This document shows positions 1 to 6,597 of a stretch of DNA of 12,010 nt, piece by piece. The stretch comes from Bacteroidales bacterium. GTDB lineage: Bacteria > Bacteroidota > Bacteroidia > Bacteroidales > Bacteroidaceae. Made by a program: the position numbers and the translations under genes. How positions within the stretch are numbered: position 1 is the first letter of the stretch; each line of letters starts with the position of its first letter. The notes under the pieces were generated by a model. The model saw nothing but the letters and a program-made list of their open reading frames with translations. It ran no database searches and was not told the origin of the DNA. Location of the stretch: NCBI GenBank assembly GCA_004555055.1, contig SFJN01000069.1, positions 1 through 12,010 on the forward strand, written 5' to 3'.

Positions 1-174
1 TCAAATGTTTAAAGGATCTCCGGAGATCTCGGGTTCGATCTCCGGAGTAAAATCTTTTACGAGTTTGTATCCGTCGCCGTCTGGCCTCGGAGTAGTCAAC
101 CAATCGAGATGTTCTTGTATCCATTGGCTCCACGGTTCCGTTATGATCTCATTGTCGCGTATAAGAGCTTTCAA
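1..174 (-). CDS. Small conserved-looking tail-region protein, TTG start
   Basis: This 57-residue protein is inferred from a TTG start at 174-172 that overlaps the TGA stop of the tail-fibre gene. A strong SD-like GGGGTGA lies four bases upstream of the TTG, and no ATG is available near it. The stop codon is exactly bases 1-3, so the gene is complete. The protein begins MKALIRDNEIITEPWSQWIQ and carries a GDGYKLVKDF segment in its second half. It is acidic at the C-terminus and has no signal peptide or membrane segment. Small proteins with a charged N-terminus followed by a G-Y-x-L-V pattern often lie directly after tail-fibre genes in phages, and some are thought to assist fibre assembly, but I cannot name a family. 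The tight coupling to the fibre gene suggests co-translation. Function unknown. Confidence 0.6.
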   Translation of the reverse strand: MKALIRDNEIITEPWSQWIQEHLDWLTTPRPDGDGYKLVKDFTPEIEPEISGDPLNI

Positions 175-1055
175 TCGTTCACCCCGAGCGTAATGGTTTT
201 GGATACTCCATTGCTATCTATTAATGTCAAAGTTAGGTAACTTTTACCTGCTCCTGTTCTGCCGAAAGTGAGATGGCCGAGTTCGGTTAAGTCGGCAGCC
301 CTAAAGATGATAGGATAATTCCAGTAAGTCCCGACGGAAGAAACCGAAGCAATATCGGTTGCTATCGTAGTTATATTCTGCTGGTTCTGTCTTCTTGAGC
401 TTATTATTTGTCCTGTATAAGTATAGGTTCCGTTCAATGTTTCGGAGCCGCTCTTATGAACCAAATTGTTAGGAGATCCGGCTCCTGTCTGCGATACCCA
501 ATTCGCCGTAACCAACGTTTTATCGGTCGCACCGGCAGCAGGATCCGCAGCGAAAGCCCTTCCCTGTGCGTCCCTCTCGACTCCTTTATACGGGTCGGGC
601 GTTGCGCTCATCTCGGGAATAGAAGCCCGTGCCGCGTTTATGTTTGTCTGCAATTCGTCATCTGCGGCCTTCCTGTCGTCCTGCTCCGTTGCGATGGAAT
701 CGAAGCAGTCGTTTATCGCAGTCTTGCACCAGTTGATGTCTGTCTGAACGTTAAAATTCCCGTCGCTCGGAATATCCGCAGCATCCAGCCCGACCGCTCC
801 GGTCTGTCCGTTGACGCTCGATACTGCCGCAGCTGGAAGCTTCGACTTATCGAGAGCGACCTCTATCCTATGCCCGATCTGGTCGTTCGTGATGAGAACG
901 GCAGCGTCTCCGCTGACGATATCCACGTTCCCGGCTCCGTCTCCCTCGATTCCGTTGATGGAATGGAGTTTCTGGTCGAGCTTATCCCATATCTCCGCAA
1001 TTCTTTCTTTAAGGCGGCATATCGCACCGCCGTATGGCACATCCTGCCTTGGCAT
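171..1055 (-). CDS. Tail fibre / appendage protein
   Basis: This 294-residue protein probably forms the receptor-binding appendage attached to the collar or tail, equivalent in position and role to phi29 gp12, although not evidently homologous. The N-terminal 35 residues contain a short predicted helix (RLKERIAEIWDKLDQKL) that may trimerise or anchor the fibre. Around residues 80-95 is SSVNGQTGAVGLDAADI, a motif that recurs in many phage tail fibres. The rest is rich in Ser, Thr, Gly and Asn, as in beta-structured fibre shafts, with NWVSQTGAG and a Gly/Thr-rich ETLNGTYTYTG segment in the second half. The start is supported by AAGGTGAT three bases upstream of the ATG. It follows the tail knob gene after a 30-base gap and overlaps the next small gene by four bases. 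No chaperone or peptidase domain is visible. Confidence 0.75.
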   Translation of the reverse strand: MPRQDVPYGGAICRLKERIAEIWDKLDQKLHSINGIEGDGAGNVDIVSGDAAVLITNDQIGHRIEVALDKSKLPAAAVSSVNGQTGAVGLDAADIPSDGNFNVQTDINWCKTAINDCFDSIATEQDDRKAADDELQTNINAARASIPEMSATPDPYKGVERDAQGRAFAADPAAGATDKTLVTANWVSQTGAGSPNNLVHKSGSETLNGTYTYTGQIISSRRQNQQNITTIATDIASVSSVGTYWNYPIIFRAADLTELGHLTFGRTGAGKSYLTLTLIDSNGVSKTITLGVND

Positions 1056-1085
1056 TCTATCACCTTATATCGCATTCATTATATT

Positions 1086-2822
1086 TTAACCGATTAGGTC
1101 GATGTTCACACCCCTCGCAAATAGAGAGGCAATATATTCCTTCCCTTCCTTCGGAATATCGCCTTTGACCCTCAGTCCTTCGATACGGAGCGGTCCTCCT
1201 GCACTTATTAGGCTGGTACAGTCTACGACGTAGGTATCCGTATCATACCCTAACTCTTCCTGCTCTACTTCTATCTCGGCGAGGCTTACCGGGTCCCTGA
1301 CCATGGTCAGCATGTTCCACCCGATCATCGAGCCGTACGGCTGAATGATACCGTCATATCCTCCTGCATTGACGATCATACCGGCCGTCTGTCTGCTGGT
1401 CAGGGTGTCCACGCTGCGCTGTTCCCTGGAATCGAATTCCCCGGCCGTGAAGTAATTGACGGCGGTTCCGATTATTCCGCTGGCGAGTCCGGCAACGGCT
1501 CCGATCGCGGTCCCCGCTCCCGGAGCGGCCGCAGTCCCTGCGAGAGCTCCGCCTATCGCCTGCGTTCCGATGCCTGCGATACCGTTAACGGCGCTCCGGT
1601 CCCTTTGGATGGCCTTCTGCTGGAGATCATAATCGCGCTGGCCGCTGTATGTGTATGAGCTCCAGGCGTTCTCCGTTACCGGGAGTGATGGCAGCGGGAA
1701 GGAGAAAAACCTCCCCTCGGCTCCTTTCCTTTCCTCGATGGGTACGTTAGTATCCCCGAGGTAGACGCACAACGCAGCTGCGGATGTGCCGATGTCGAAC
1801 CATGTGACGATCGTTTTGAACGATATTCCCCAGGGTGCCGTGAACATCTCCGCGCCGGTCGGGTCGGTGAATACGATCTTATGTCTGTCGTCCGTCTGTA
1901 CACTCTCTGCCAGGGTCTTGGTGTTGGTGTTACCGGATAAGACGTTCGTGACCTCGTAGACGCTGGCGCCAGCGAGATCCCTCACCTTTCCGTACGTCCA
2001 AGGTCTGAAAGGAGTCAACCAGAATCCTTGTATCCTTGACGGGTCGATTCCCATCGCCTCCTCGATCTGTCCGGTGTAGATGATGGACCAATCGGGCGAA
2101 TCTTTGGCGGCTCCGGATATCTTCTCTCCTATCGGCCAGAAATAGTAAACGATGCCCGTGACGACTTCCGACGGAGGCGCTCCGGATGTTTTTGTCGTGC
2201 ACATGATCGCCCACCAGGTACTTGTGTTCAAATGAGGGTCGCGGTCGTCGATGATGCTTTTCGCATTATCGAGTAACCATTTCCTCGGAGCCGACGAGGA
2301 CGGCCTGGCAAAGGAGGCAGGCCCTTTTAGCAGCCTTCCGCTTCCGATGGTCACCCTACGAGGGTGCCAATTGGCCAGGATCTGCGGCTGTCCCATTACC
2401 ATGAACCAATTGTAATCCGCCCAGGTGAGCCACCAATCGACATGCCATTTAATCCGGGTATTGGTCTGCGGTCCCTTGGTCGCTACCGGCTCTGCGTCGT
2501 CTATCCAGCCGTAAATAAACGTGTAAGCGCCTGCCATGTTAAGACTCGGGAACTTTATAACGACGAGCTTGGGCGTCGAGAAGAGTTTGCAGCCTGCGAA
2601 TTCGTCCCAGGCTATGCCCAGTTCCATCTCCTCGAATTCCTTTCCTTTGCGAGGCTGCACATTCGTAAAAGTGTAAAGCCGGTCTGCATCCTTGGCGAAG
2701 CTCTTAAAGTCGCCTTGTCTGGCTGCGGTCCGCGTGAAATAGGGTTTATGAAGATCATCCTCTTCGTAGACCGTATCTTTAATTGTGAGTTTTGAGTATA
2801 TGCGAACGTCCGGAAGTATCAT
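1086..2822 (-). CDS. Tail knob / distal tube protein (phi29 gp9-like)
   Basis: This 578-residue protein is close in length to phi29 gp9 (about 600), which forms the distal tail tube and pierces the cell membrane. The segment TNTRIKWHVDWWLTWADYNW (residues 121-140) matches the family's conserved stretch of aromatic residues followed by a switch to a new beta barrel (QPQILANWHPRR, 145-156). Residues 411-460 are an Ala/Gly/Ile-rich hydrophobic stretch at the place where gp9 has its long membrane-active loops. The C-terminus (LRIEGLRVKGDIPKE, then ARGVNIDLIG) resembles the family's closing segment. The start lies one base past the stop of the collar-like gene, and only a weak SD (TGGGG) is seen, so translation is probably coupled. 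Family assignment is by pattern recognition and is fairly secure. Confidence 0.85.
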   Translation of the reverse strand: MILPDVRIYSKLTIKDTVYEEDDLHKPYFTRTAARQGDFKSFAKDADRLYTFTNVQPRKGKEFEEMELGIAWDEFAGCKLFSTPKLVVIKFPSLNMAGAYTFIYGWIDDAEPVATKGPQTNTRIKWHVDWWLTWADYNWFMVMGQPQILANWHPRRVTIGSGRLLKGPASFARPSSSAPRKWLLDNAKSIIDDRDPHLNTSTWWAIMCTTKTSGAPPSEVVTGIVYYFWPIGEKISGAAKDSPDWSIIYTGQIEEAMGIDPSRIQGFWLTPFRPWTYGKVRDLAGASVYEVTNVLSGNTNTKTLAESVQTDDRHKIVFTDPTGAEMFTAPWGISFKTIVTWFDIGTSAAALCVYLGDTNVPIEERKGAEGRFFSFPLPSLPVTENAWSSYTYSGQRDYDLQQKAIQRDRSAVNGIAGIGTQAIGGALAGTAAAPGAGTAIGAVAGLASGIIGTAVNYFTAGEFDSREQRSVDTLTSRQTAGMIVNAGGYDGIIQPYGSMIGWNMLTMVRDPVSLAEIEVEQEELGYDTDTYVVDCTSLISAGGPLRIEGLRVKGDIPKEGKEYIASLFARGVNIDLIG

Positions 2823-2823
2823 A

Positions 2824-3336
2824 TCAAATGCCCCAATAGAATAGCTTATCGAATTCGGCCGCCCAGGTCTCGAACGGGTTTACGATGGCATCGGCGTACT
2901 GCCTTACCGTCTCGCTCTCGAGACCGCCGTAGGTCTGCTGCTCGAATTCGGTCTTATTCTGGTCGGCGAGGTACTCGTTGGCCTCGTGGACGGTCTTGAC
3001 CTCCGGAGGGTCATAGACCGAGCTTACGCTCTTGCTTTTGATCTGTCCGTCGGAGAGGTCGATACTCTTGGCAGCCTCGAGTCTGGTCTTATACTCCGTG
3101 TAGACCCTCATCTTTATGTCGTATCTCCCGGAGATCTCATCCGCCCGGGCCTTCATGCAGCGTATCCAATACTCTTCATTGTCGTTTCCGAGGCCGGTGT
3201 CGTGGAACCGGTCCCACAATGCGAGGCGTTTCTCCGCGGCGTATTTGTCCGTCTCCGGAATAATGCGCTCGAAGATGTCGTAAGGGTTGGTGCCGCGGTT
3301 TTGAATTGAGTAGGGAGTCGGGACGCAGTAACACAT
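2824..3336 (-). CDS. Lower collar / head-tail connector-like protein (phi29 gp11-like candidate)
   Basis: This 170-residue protein is largely helical and charged. Its position between the connector and the tail knob, and its closing segment NPFETWAAEFDKLFYWGI, suggest the lower collar protein that joins the portal to the tail tube. Phi29-type lower collar proteins commonly end with a similar Trp/Phe-rich acidic helix. It is much shorter than phi29 gp11 (about 290 residues), so this may be a reduced version. The N-terminus has a CYC motif and YSIQNRGTNPYDIFERIIP. The start is the only plausible ATG near the upstream stop; the SD is weak (GGGGTTGA), similar to that of the next gene, and both starts sit just past an upstream stop. 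Alternative: a tail completion protein of unrelated fold. Confidence 0.55.
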   Translation of the reverse strand: MCYCVPTPYSIQNRGTNPYDIFERIIPETDKYAAEKRLALWDRFHDTGLGNDNEEYWIRCMKARADEISGRYDIKMRVYTEYKTRLEAAKSIDLSDGQIKSKSVSSVYDPPEVKTVHEANEYLADQNKTEFEQQTYGGLESETVRQYADAIVNPFETWAAEFDKLFYWGI

Positions 3337-3337
3337 A

Positions 3338-3589
3338 TCATATCAACCCCAGGAAGCTCGCCCATCCGGTGGGAAGGAGCGCACCCAATGCGACGATGAG
3401 GCCGCCTACTTTGTACCACAGCCTCCGGGTGTCCTCGGCGTTGGTCTTCTCGCAGCGCCTGAGCTCTGCACGGAGGACGTCGACGTCGTGCGAGAGGTCC
3501 TCGATGTGGCGCACTGCTCCGCAGGTTTTACCTCCGCAGGACCCGCAGGCTTCTTGGATGGGTATCTCGAGATCATTCTTCATTATCAT
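3338..3589 (-). CDS. Small C-terminally anchored membrane protein (holin/XhlA-like topology)
   Basis: This 83-residue protein has three parts: a Cys-rich N-terminus (CGSCGGKTC, roughly residues 15-23), a charged heptad-like helix from about 27 to 56 (HIEDLSHDVDVLRAELRRCE), and one membrane segment at the C-terminus (YKVGGLIVALGALLPTGW). The coiled-coil-then-single-membrane-segment layout is that of XhlA-type phage proteins that act with holins, but it is also common in unrelated phage membrane proteins. It overlaps the end of the connector gene by 17 bases. Two ATGs lie six bases apart; the GAGG upstream is three bases from the first and nine from the second, so the second (ending at 3583) may be the true start. 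A lysis role is only a possibility. An internal membrane or head-vertex protein is the alternative. Confidence 0.6.
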   Translation of the reverse strand: MIMKNDLEIPIQEACGSCGGKTCGAVRHIEDLSHDVDVLRAELRRCEKTNAEDTRRLWYKVGGLIVALGALLPTGWASFLGLI

Positions 3590-4442
3590 CTGCCTCTTTA
3601 TCGGATTCCGTCTTGGCGGCGTCAGGGTCGTCCATCAGTCCGGGCGCAGGCTCTACCCTCAATCCGGGTAGGACGTCCTGCACCTCCGCGCAGAATCTCC
3701 TCCTGATCTCCAGGTCCCTCTCGAGGCGGAGCCTCAGCTCCTGCGCTATGCTCAGGGTCTCCTCCGGACTGACTCCGGACGCCTTCTCGGTGCCGGCGGA
3801 TTTTATGCCGAACCTGGCGAGGATCTCGCAGTCGATGTCGTTGATGGTCTTGATGAGACTCTCTGTATGATCCTTCGCGCCGAGGTCCAACGCCTTGGCA
3901 TCCATGCTGGCCCTGTCCAACGTGAATATCCGAGGTTTGAAGCCATCGACCGCTTGGCCGCACTCCTTGACGTTGAGCTCAGCGCCTACGGTGCCCTGGA
4001 TGATGACCGGTTGAGACATTCCCATTATGTTGGTCTTCATACAGCGCCATGCATCGGCCATGAGCTCGCAAAGCGGTTCGATCTCGTCCTGCGGGACGTT
4101 GGGGATGTGGACCGTCGGTCCCTCGTGGGCTTGCAGCCATCCATCCGGGATGGATGCGCCTTCGCACTTGGGGAACCAATCCAGAGGTTCGCCGTATATC
4201 CCTTCCAGGCCGGGAGTACCTCCGGCAAGCTGCATCGAGCCGAACGCCTCCGCCGTTCCGAGGAGGCCGAAACGGAATATCATCCGCTCCGGCCAGTCGA
4301 TGGGCATCCCCTCCGGTCCTCCCAGCCAGCGGAAGCGGGCGGAGAAGACATCCTCATAATGGTTTACGAGGTCGTAGGCTCCGAGCTCCTCCGCCTCCCT
4401 GCGCTGCCCCTTGGTGTTGATCGAGAGGGGACGGTCCGCCAT
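3573..4442 (-). CDS. Connector / portal protein (phi29 gp10-like)
   Basis: This 289-residue protein is close to phi29 gp10 (309), the dodecameric connector through which DNA is packaged and ejected. The middle contains SQPVIIQGTVGAELNVKE (143-160) followed by KPRIFTLD, matching the family's beta-rich wing region. Residues 216-260 are AGTEKASGVSPEETLSIAQE and a long charged helix with RRRFCAEVQ, equivalent to the family's K-E-R-L-(I/V)-(T/S)-x-E segment and the helix that binds collar proteins. The C-terminal tail is acidic (DDPDAAKTESDKEADDNEE). The start is supported by GGAGA seven bases upstream, and its ATG overlaps the region just past the TAA of the EF-hand gene. It should sit at the unique head vertex and contact the packaging ATPase and, in phi29, a packaging RNA. 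Confidence 0.85.
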   Translation of the reverse strand: MADRPLSINTKGQRREAEELGAYDLVNHYEDVFSARFRWLGGPEGMPIDWPERMIFRFGLLGTAEAFGSMQLAGGTPGLEGIYGEPLDWFPKCEGASIPDGWLQAHEGPTVHIPNVPQDEIEPLCELMADAWRCMKTNIMGMSQPVIIQGTVGAELNVKECGQAVDGFKPRIFTLDRASMDAKALDLGAKDHTESLIKTINDIDCEILARFGIKSAGTEKASGVSPEETLSIAQELRLRLERDLEIRRRFCAEVQDVLPGLRVEPAPGLMDDPDAAKTESDKEADDNEE

Positions 4443-4443
4443 A

Positions 4444-4623
4444 TTACGGTCTCCTCATCATGATGGAGGATTTGAGGCTGGATTTCGCGTCCTTTCCGTA
4501 ACGCTTCAGCACGTCACGGACCTCGCCGATGGTGATGAACCCATCCACGTCCGCGTCGAGTTTCTCCAGGATACCGATGAGGGTGTCCTTGGGGATACCT
4601 ATCTTCCAGATGTTCGCGCACAT
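4444..4623 (-). CDS. EF-hand-containing small protein between capsid and connector genes
   Basis: This 59-residue protein has a canonical EF-hand loop at residues 23-34: D-A-D-V-D-G-F-I-T-I-G-E, with Asp at 1, 3 and 5, Gly at 6, Ile at 8 and Glu at 12. The flanks LIGILEKL and VRDVLKRYG read as the entering and leaving helices, so this is a complete helix-loop-helix predicted to bind calcium. The C-terminus is basic and Met/Arg-rich (SSIMMRRP). The ATG at 4623-4621 has GAGGTG seven bases upstream, and its SD overlaps the capsid stop; in-frame extension further upstream runs inside the capsid gene and is unlikely. It sits where phi29 encodes head fibre 8.5 but shows no similarity to it. A structural or assembly role is inferred from location. 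A single EF-hand would need dimerisation or a partner. Confidence 0.75.
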   Translation of the reverse strand: MCANIWKIGIPKDTLIGILEKLDADVDGFITIGEVRDVLKRYGKDAKSSLKSSIMMRRP

Positions 4624-4634
4624 GATGATGCACC

Positions 4635-5753
4635 TCAGGCGGTGTTGAAAAGCACGCCGCAGGCGGGGTTTCCGCGGTACACTCCGAGGGCGGAAGCTCC
4701 GGCAAGGTTGTAACCGGTCATCCTCTGTTCGGTACATCTCTGGCTCTCGATGTTGTCCCATGCGATCTGTTCGGAGAGCGAATCCCTGTCCAGGAGTACT
4801 GCTCCGAGCCTCTTCTTACTGTAGGATGTGTTGGTCGGAAGCTCGGCGAAGGCGGGGATCTCCACGATCTCGGCGAAGGTCCTGAGGAATTCGCGCGCGG
4901 TCCTGGTGGGTATCTGCTTGGCCGCACCGTCGAGGGCCCACGCGTTATCAAGTGCGTTAAGTACTCTGGTCTCCATGATGAGCAGCGGGGCCTCCATGCA
5001 GAACGTATTTATCCCGAGCTTGGAGTAGGCGGTTCCTTCCTCCATCATCTCGGCCGCGCGGTCCTGGAGGGTCTTGACCAGGCTCATGGCGTCGGATGCG
5101 TTCGCGAATGCGGGGAGGCTTCCCTGCGTCAATGCGGGCATCACGATACCGGTATCCGCGATCTGTCCGGCGTAACCCTTGATGTTGGGCGCGTAGGTTA
5201 CCGCGTTTCCGGTCCCGTCGGAACTCTCGTGGCTGGATACGCTCCTGGTACCGTCGATGACGTCACTCACTAGTTGAATCTCGGCGTTCCTCTTGAGCCC
5301 GGCGAGGGTCTTGTAGGGAGTGCGCAGCTTCTGAGCGACGTAATCCCCGACCTCCGCGGCGGAAAATACGTTTTGGCTGATCTCACGGTCCCACACGGAT
5401 ATGTTGAGGCTCCACGCGAGGTTTATTACGTCGAGCTGGCCGACTGCGGCCGCGTTCCCGTAGGGGACGCATCTTCCGGACTGTTTGGCGTTGACTGCCC
5501 CATCCATAAAGCCGATATGCTCGATACCGGCGCCGTAAGGCATGCCGCCTTTTTTGAAATATGCGTCAAGGTTCCCCTCTTTAATCCTGGTCTCGTGCAC
5601 GATGATCTTGGAGATCTTAGGCAGCAAGCCCTGCACGGCAGCGATGTTCGCCAACTTCGTCGCCGTGGCCTCCTCCTCGAAGGCCATGATGGGCTCGTTC
5701 TTCCTCACTCCGGAGGCTATCTCCTGGCCTGCGAATCTGTCGAATCCTGACAT
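4635..5753 (-). CDS. Major capsid protein (phi29 gp8-like, HK97 fold)
   Basis: This 372-residue protein is placed between scaffold and connector genes and is the probable shell subunit. The segment around residues 95-140 (QLDVINLAWSLNISVWDREI, then SAAEVGDYVAQKL) resembles the capsid proteins of phi29-like viruses, in which an L-x-I-x-x-x-DR-x-I strand is followed by an acidic helix. It lacks the C-terminal Ig-like (BIG2) domain that makes phi29 gp8 longer (448 residues). The start MSGFDRFAG is chosen because AAGGAGTGA lies four bases upstream, inside the end of the scaffold gene; the longer in-frame ATG has no SD and overlaps the scaffold gene. The last residues (YRGNPACGVLFNTA) are consistent with the beta-rich end of an HK97 fold. 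Family assignment is by pattern and synteny. Confidence 0.8.
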   Translation of the reverse strand: MSGFDRFAGQEIASGVRKNEPIMAFEEEATATKLANIAAVQGLLPKISKIIVHETRIKEGNLDAYFKKGGMPYGAGIEHIGFMDGAVNAKQSGRCVPYGNAAAVGQLDVINLAWSLNISVWDREISQNVFSAAEVGDYVAQKLRTPYKTLAGLKRNAEIQLVSDVIDGTRSVSSHESSDGTGNAVTYAPNIKGYAGQIADTGIVMPALTQGSLPAFANASDAMSLVKTLQDRAAEMMEEGTAYSKLGINTFCMEAPLLIMETRVLNALDNAWALDGAAKQIPTRTAREFLRTFAEIVEIPAFAELPTNTSYSKKRLGAVLLDRDSLSEQIAWDNIESQRCTEQRMTGYNLAGASALGVYRGNPACGVLFNTA

Positions 5754-5757
5754 GTTC

Positions 5758-6039
5758 TCACTCCTTCTTGATGCGGAAGCCGAGCGACTCCATCGCACGC
5801 TCGTACGACTCGTCGAATTCTCTCTTTTTAGTCTCGATCTCGTCCTTCTTGGCGGCGTTGGCCTTGGCCGCCTCGCCGGAGAGGGCGGTTATTTTCTGCT
5901 CGAAGCCCTTTGACCTTTCCTCGAGGGCGTTGACCTTCTCGATCAGTGCGACATTCGCCGCCTTAAGCTCGTCGATTATCTTCGCGTAATCGACGGCGCC
6001 GCCGGCCGGGATTCCTTCGTCGGGTGGATTTCCTGTCAT
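5758..6039 (-). CDS. Capsid scaffold protein (phi29 gp7-like)
   Basis: This 93-residue protein is nearly the length of phi29 gp7 (98), the internal scaffold that guides prohead assembly and is released before DNA entry. The N-terminus is flexible and Gly/Pro-rich (TGNPPDEGIPAGG). Residues 20-75 form a long charged helix with heptad-like spacing (IIDELKAANVALIEKVNALE), and a conserved-looking tail ESYERAMESLGFRIKKE probably contacts the shell. The start MTGN has GGTGAT four bases upstream. The longer in-frame ORF would begin beyond the predicted transcript start and is rejected. It is the first gene of the minus-strand structural operon and its stop lies four bases before the capsid ATG. Confidence 0.75.
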   Translation of the reverse strand: MTGNPPDEGIPAGGAVDYAKIIDELKAANVALIEKVNALEERSKGFEQKITALSGEAAKANAAKKDEIETKKREFDESYERAMESLGFRIKKE

Positions 6040-6053
6040 GTTTATCACCAGGG

Positions 6054-6122
6054 CCGAGGGATGATGTCGAAAGCATGCGACCGTGCGGATCAGGGGTTTC
6101 CTGCGCTTTTCCGCTCCCTCGG
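6054..6122 (-). promoter_or_regulatory. Structured 5' leader of the structural operon
   Basis: A perfect 8-bp inverted repeat, CCGAGGGA (6054-6061) and TCCCTCGG (6115-6122), brackets 53 bases of the untranslated leader. Its outer edge coincides with the transcript start expected about 25 bases from the minus-strand TATA-like box, so the mRNA would begin with this stem. Inside are smaller complementary pairs, including GTCG/CGAC around the GCATGC core (about 6066-6078). The SD of the scaffold gene (GGTGAT) lies just outside the stem and is free. A role in mRNA stability or control is inferred. Confidence 0.45.
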
Positions 6123-6143
6123 TATATATCAGTATTACTTTTA

Positions 6144-6151
6144 GATATAAA
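6144..6151 (-). promoter_or_regulatory. Archaeal-type TATA box for the structural operon
   Basis: On the minus strand this reads TTTATATC, close to the archaeal consensus TTTATATA. The predicted start about 25 bases downstream is near 6122, giving a leader of roughly 80 bases before the scaffold ATG. A second TATATATA-like run (6122-6129) lies nearer the gene and is an alternative. No matching bacterial -35 was seen. Confidence 0.5.
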
Positions 6152-6172
6152 CGTGTTATTGAGGGAAGGTTA

Positions 6173-6180
6173 TTTATATG
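6173..6180 (+). promoter_or_regulatory. Archaeal-type TATA box for the rightward operon
   Basis: This reads TTTATATG, preceded by a purine-rich GAGGGAAGG (6161-6169) that may act as a BRE. Transcription is expected to start near 6200-6204, about 50 bases before the first gene. It lies only 21 bases from the divergent minus-strand box, so the two promoters probably compete or share a regulator. Confidence 0.5.
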
Positions 6181-6199
6181 AAAGGTGCCATTGTGTAAT

Positions 6200-6218
6200 T
6201 GCAACTAATGTGGTTGCA
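6200..6218 (+). promoter_or_regulatory. Inverted repeat at predicted start of rightward transcript
   Basis: TGCAAC (6200-6205) and GTTGCA (6213-6218) form a perfect 6-bp inverted repeat with a 7-base spacer. It coincides with the predicted start site, so it could be an operator for a repressor or a 5'-end hairpin in the mRNA. A further CGCG...CGCG pair (6223-6226, 6235-6238) lies between it and the SD. Confidence 0.4.
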
Positions 6219-6255
6219 GGGACGCGGCCTATATCGCGCAAAAGGAGACATGAAA

Positions 6256-6597
6256 ATGGCATGGACAAACAAGAGGCTGTTCGGACAGATCGTTGAAACA
6301 CTCAAGGAATCAGGATCCCTCCCTGACATCCTTGACTATCACCAGGAATCATACGATGAAAGGAAGATAACCACTTACGAAGTCGATTGTGTCGGAAGGC
6401 TCAGCCGTGGCGGAAGCGAGGGCATATACGTCGACGTGTACCTCGAAGGAGAAGAAACTATCAAACTCGGAACATTCAAGACTCTTGGTGATGACCGTGA
6501 AGCGTGGACCATCATGGGCCGCTTAATGTCGGACTTCCAGTGGGAATGCGAGAGATTCATCAATAAACACATCAACGAATTCGAGGAGGTGGAGTAA
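6256..6597 (+). CDS. Hypothetical protein, first gene of rightward operon
   Basis: This 113-residue protein is not recognised. It begins MAWTNKRLFGQIVETLKESG (helical), has a central region of beta character (TTYEVDCVGRLSRGG, then IYVDVYLEGEETIKLGTF), and ends in a long helix (EAWTIMGRLMSDFQWECERF) with an acidic tail. It is acidic overall, has no membrane segment or known catalytic motif, and looks like a small soluble alpha/beta protein. Two starts are possible, at 6250 and 6256. The second is preferred because AAGGAGA is eight bases upstream, whereas the first leaves only two bases. As the first early gene directly behind the promoter it may be made in quantity, as with host-takeover or DNA-binding proteins such as phi29 p6, but nothing in the sequence shows this. 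Confidence 0.75.
   Translation: MAWTNKRLFGQIVETLKESGSLPDILDYHQESYDERKITTYEVDCVGRLSRGGSEGIYVDVYLEGEETIKLGTFKTLGDDREAWTIMGRLMSDFQWECERFINKHINEFEEVE

Noticed and set aside
1077..1089. TATA-like AT-rich box (TTAAAATATAATG on the minus strand) before the tail fibre gene
   Set aside because: A start 25 bases on would fall at the ATG and waste the clear SD; the sequence overlaps the previous stop, so it is more likely incidental.
408..1097. Plus-strand frame opposite the tail fibre gene
   Set aside because: No SD, shadow composition, opposite to a well-packed operon.
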